Shown here piece by piece: positions 38,612 through 41,107 of a stretch of DNA of 41,107 nt. Position 1 is the stretch's first letter; each line of letters begins with the position of its first letter. This DNA comes from Solobacterium sp. (GTDB lineage: Bacteria > Bacillota_I > Bacilli_A > Erysipelotrichales > Erysipelotrichaceae). Where the stretch lies: assembly GCA_017510405.1 (NCBI GenBank), contig JAFWNG010000042.1, positions 1 through 41,107 on the forward strand. Reading direction: 5' to 3'. The translations under genes and the position numbers were made by a program. Under the pieces are notes generated by a model that was not told the DNA's origin, searched no databases, and saw only the letters and a program-made list of their open reading frames with translations.

Positions 38612-41107
38612 TCATCGCTTTTCTGCCATCCGCAGAAGACGCAGTGCGTTGAGTACGCAGAGCAGAGCTACGCCGGTATCTGCGAAGATCGCCATCCACA
38701 TGTTGGCGATGCCGAATGCGCCGAGGATCAGTGTCAGTACCTTCACGATGATCGCACCGTAGATATTCTCATTGGCGACCCGCAGGATCCGTGCAGCGCT
38801 TTCCATCGCGAACGGGATGCCGGTCAGCTTATCATCCATCAGGATAACATCTGCCGCTTCGATCGCCGCGTCACTTCCGATGGCCCCCATGGCAAAGCCG
38901 ATGTCCGCTGCTTTCAGGACCGGCGCGTCATTGACGCCGTCGCCGACAAATGCCGTAATACCGTTTTTCTTCAGTTCCTGTACCCGGACAACTTTATCTT
39001 CCGGCAGACATTCGCCGTATGCCTGCGCACAGCCGGCTTCTTTTGCGACTGCGTCACTGATTTGCTGGGCATCGCCGGAAACGATGATGCATGTTCTGCC
39101 ATTGTCCTGCAGACGGCGGATACCGTCGCGCGCATCGGCACGGATCTCATCCCGCATCCGGATACAGCCTTCGTATACCCCGTCTTTTGCTACATAGACA
39201 AGCGTACCTGCTTCTTTGATCTCTTCGCAGGCAATGCCGTTTTCTTCCAGCAGCTTGCGGTTGCCGGCCAGGATGACATGGCCATCATGATGAACACGCA
39301 GTCCTCTGCCCGGGATCTCCTCGGCACTGCCGGAACGCTCCGTTTCTTTCCACGTATCGTATGCGATGCCGTTTTTTTCCGCATAGGCCTTACAGATGCC
39401 GGCGCCGATCGGATGGTTGGAGTAGATCTCCGCATATGCCGCATCTTCCAGCACCTGTGCTTCCGGAGTACCCGCGGTATGGATCTCAGCCGGTACGAAT
39501 GTTCCCGCAGTGATTGTACCGGTCTTGTCCAGCACGACCTGTTTGATCTGCGCCAGCGGTTCGATCAGGTTGGCGCCTTTTACAAGGATACCGCGGGAAG
39601 ACAGGCCACCGATTCCGGCAAAGAATGACAGCGGAATGGAGATGACCAGAGCGCACGGACAGGAGATGACCAGGAATGTACATGCACGGTAGATACCGTC
39701 ATGGACACTGCCTGTTACCGCAGCCGTAATGACTGCGACAGCGATGGCGCTGAATACGACCGCAGGCGTATATACACGAGCAAACTTTGTGATGAAGTTT
39801 TCGTGCGAGGACTTGGTATTCTGCTGGTTCTCCACCAGATCCAGGATCTTGGCGACCGTACTGTCCTCATATGCTTTTGTGACTTCGATCTCCAGGACAC
39901 CGCTGCCGTTAACCGACCCGCTCATAACTTCACTGCCGGTATCCGCGTCAAACGGTCTGGATTCACCGGTAAGCGACGATACATCCAGTGAGGACGCACC
40001 GCTTACTACCACGCCGTCCAGCGGCACTTTTTCACCCGCAAGGACCTGGATGATCTCACCGACCCGGACATTTTCCGGATCTGTCTTAACAAATGTGCCG
40101 CCGCGTTTTACATGTGCGTATTCCGCGCGGATATCCATCAGTTCACCGATCGACCTGCGGGAACGGGCAACTGCCAGATCCTGGAAGTATTCACCGATCT
40201 GATAGAACAGCATGACGCCGGCTGCTTCTTTATAATCCTTCAGCCAGATCGCTGCCAGTGTCGCAACAGCCATCAGGAAGTTCTCATCGAATACCTGACC
40301 TCTGCCGATCCCCTTTACAGCCTTGATCAGTACGTCATAGCCAAGCACAAGATATGCGCCGATCATGACAATGATCTGCATCGTATCTTTCAGGAACAGC
40401 CCGAGTACGAACAGTACTGCACCGATGATCAGCCTGTACAGGATGACTTTGGAATCGTCATCGTCATCATCCTCTTTCGATGCTTTTGCTGTTTTCTTTT
40501 CATATTCTGCGATCACAGTGCCGGGTTCTTCCCGGTCGGCAATCGTCTGCATTTCCTTCAGGATCCGCTCTCTGTCATGTTCATCACAGTCGAAGATCAG
40601 CGTACTGTTGATGAAGCTGATCTGCACATTAGAAGCGCCGGCCACACCGGCCATTTTTCTTTCCAGTGAAGCAGCACAGTTCGCACAGTCAATACCGGTA
40701 ATACTGTATTTCCGGGAACGTGCTGTCAGGACTTCTTCCGTTTCCTCATGCACATCGCAGTGCCCGTCGCATTCCTCATGATCGTGGTGTTCGTGATCAT
40801 GTTCATGGTGGTGATGGGAATGCCCCTTCCCAGTGATCACGGCTTCCGGTTCTTCCTTTGCCGCAACAGCACGGACCGCTTCTTCCATTTCTTTTGCACG
40901 GTCATGGTCGCAGTCATACACCAGTGTTTCATTCATGTAATTCAGAACAACATTGGAGAGGCCGTCGATCTCTTTGATCTTCGCTTCCAGTTTGGCTGCG
41001 CAGTTCGCGCAGTCGATGCCTTTGATATCAAACTTATATGTAGCTGTTTCTTCCTCATGTTCCTCACAATGACAGTCACAATGATCATGTTCTTCGTGGT
41101 CATGATG
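38612..41107 (-). CDS. Heavy-metal P1B-type ATPase with tandem HMA domains (5' end outside window)
   Basis: 831 residues are visible and the frame stays open to the right edge; an internal ATG at 40936 is not the start, because an HMA domain (GIDCANCAAKLEA) lies upstream of it. Two HMA domains, each with GIDCANCAA, are preceded or separated by His/Asp/Glu-rich stretches (HSHHHHEHDHEHHDHE). The catalytic part has SLTGESRPF, the transport motif ISCPCALVISIPL, DKTGTI with the phosphorylated Asp, SNHPIGAG and GDGVNDAPVLKAADIGFAMG. Sequence type is that of CadA/ZntA exporters of zinc, cadmium or lead; a poly-Asp run (EDDDDDDSK) precedes the first membrane helix. No ArsR/MerR regulator is visible in the window. 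Confidence 0.93.
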   Translation of the reverse strand, partial: HHDHEEHDHCDCHCEEHEEETATYKFDIKGIDCANCAAKLEAKIKEIDGLSNVVLNYMNETLVYDCDHDRAKEMEEAVRAVAAKEEPEAVITGKGHSHHHHEHDHEHHDHEECDGHCDVHEETEEVLTARSRKYSITGIDCANCAASLERKMAGVAGASNVQISFINSTLIFDCDEHDRERILKEMQTIADREEPGTVIAEYEKKTAKASKEDDDDDDSKVILYRLIIGAVLFVLGLFLKDTMQIIVMIGAYLVLGYDVLIKAVKGIGRGQVFDENFLMAVATLAAIWLKDYKEAAGVMLFYQIGEYFQDLAVARSRRSIGELMDIRAEYAHVKRGGTFVKTDPENVRVGEIIQVLAGEKVPLDGVVVSGASSLDVSSLTGESRPFDADTGSEVMSGSVNGSGVLEIEVTKAYEDSTVAKILDLVENQQNTKSSHENFITKFARVYTPAVVFSAIAVAVITAAVTGSVHDGIYRACTFLVISCPCALVISIPLSFFAGIGGLSSRGILVKGANLIEPLAQIKQVVLDKTGTITAGTFVPAEIHTAGTPEAQVLEDAAYAEIYSNHPIGAGICKAYAEKNGIAYDTWKETERSGSAEEIPGRGLRVHHDGHVILAGNRKLLEENGIACEEIKEAGTLVYVAKDGVYEGCIRMRDEIRADARDGIRRLQDNGRTCIIVSGDAQQISDAVAKEAGCAQAYGECLPEDKVVRVQELKKNGITAFVGDGVNDAPVLKAADIGFAMGAIGSDAAIEAADVILMDDKLTGIPFAMESAARILRVANENIYGAIIVKVLTLILGAFGIANMWMAIFADTGVALLCVLNALRLLRMAEKR

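Overview
The window comes from a low-to-medium GC Gram-positive bacterium (Bacillota). The evidence is the c-di-AMP receptor DarA, the YchF/DUF951 pair, a GHKL/LytTR two-component pair, a CpsB-type PHP phosphatase, strong AGGAGG-type ribosome sites, a perfect CcpA-type cre box and U-tract terminators. The gene content suits a gut anaerobe, perhaps Erysipelotrichia or a Lachnospiraceae relative, but no rRNA or other decisive marker is present, so the placement stays open.

Layout. 1-8.3 kb is housekeeping: the start of a PTS EIIC gene, an SGNH hydrolase, class II fructose-bisphosphate aldolase, an operon of ispF, an HD phosphohydrolase and a DUF1934-like protein, divergent cca, a GNAT acetyltransferase, darA, ychF, a DUF951 gene and dtd. 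8.4-9.45 kb holds a secreted CHAP protein. 9.8-17.05 kb is a six-gene + strand operon (system A): two zinc-ribbon membrane proteins, a HerA/VirB4-type ATPase, a small coiled-coil protein, a coiled-coil protein ending in a papain-like cysteine-peptidase domain, and a small acidic protein. 17.2-17.87 kb is a chimeric insertion-sequence remnant. 17.95-21.57 kb encodes a large surface subtilase and 21.98-24.79 kb a 933-residue BspA-type leucine-rich-repeat protein with no visible signal peptide. 24.87-30.07 kb (minus strand) is system B: a coiled-coil protein, a second HerA/VirB4-type ATPase paralogous to that of system A, a membrane-anchored helical protein and a DUF2752 membrane protein. 30.3-32.4 kb is a GHKL histidine kinase/LytTR regulator pair, divergent from a PHP phosphatase (32.5-33.3 kb). 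33.4-37.7 kb contains two tandem paralogous lipoprotein genes separated by a group II intron of class C type. 37.85-38.28 kb is a flavodoxin; 38.4-41.1 kb is a 40-residue membrane peptide gene downstream of a heavy-metal P1B-ATPase whose start lies beyond the window.

Most interesting hypothesis: system A looks like a self-contained export or delivery machine for a toxin-like effector. It has a membrane-associated hexameric-type ATPase, a small coiled-coil partner whose whole length resembles the N-terminal region of the effector, an effector ending in a papain-like peptidase domain (Cys343, His459, Asn476/Asp477), and a possible immunity protein two bases downstream. This resembles the logic of type VII/LXG secretion but with a HerA/VirB4-class motor. 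System B is a second, differently equipped locus built on the same ATPase family. The surface subtilase and the signal-less LRR protein lie between the two, but a functional link is only inference.

Smaller points: three genes (cca, dtd and the CHAP gene) have a -10 element ending 6-7 bases before the start codon and no usable Shine-Dalgarno, so they may be leaderless. A cre box overlaps the -35 element of the PTS promoter. The intron site can be read directly against the uninterrupted terminator of the lipoprotein paralogue.
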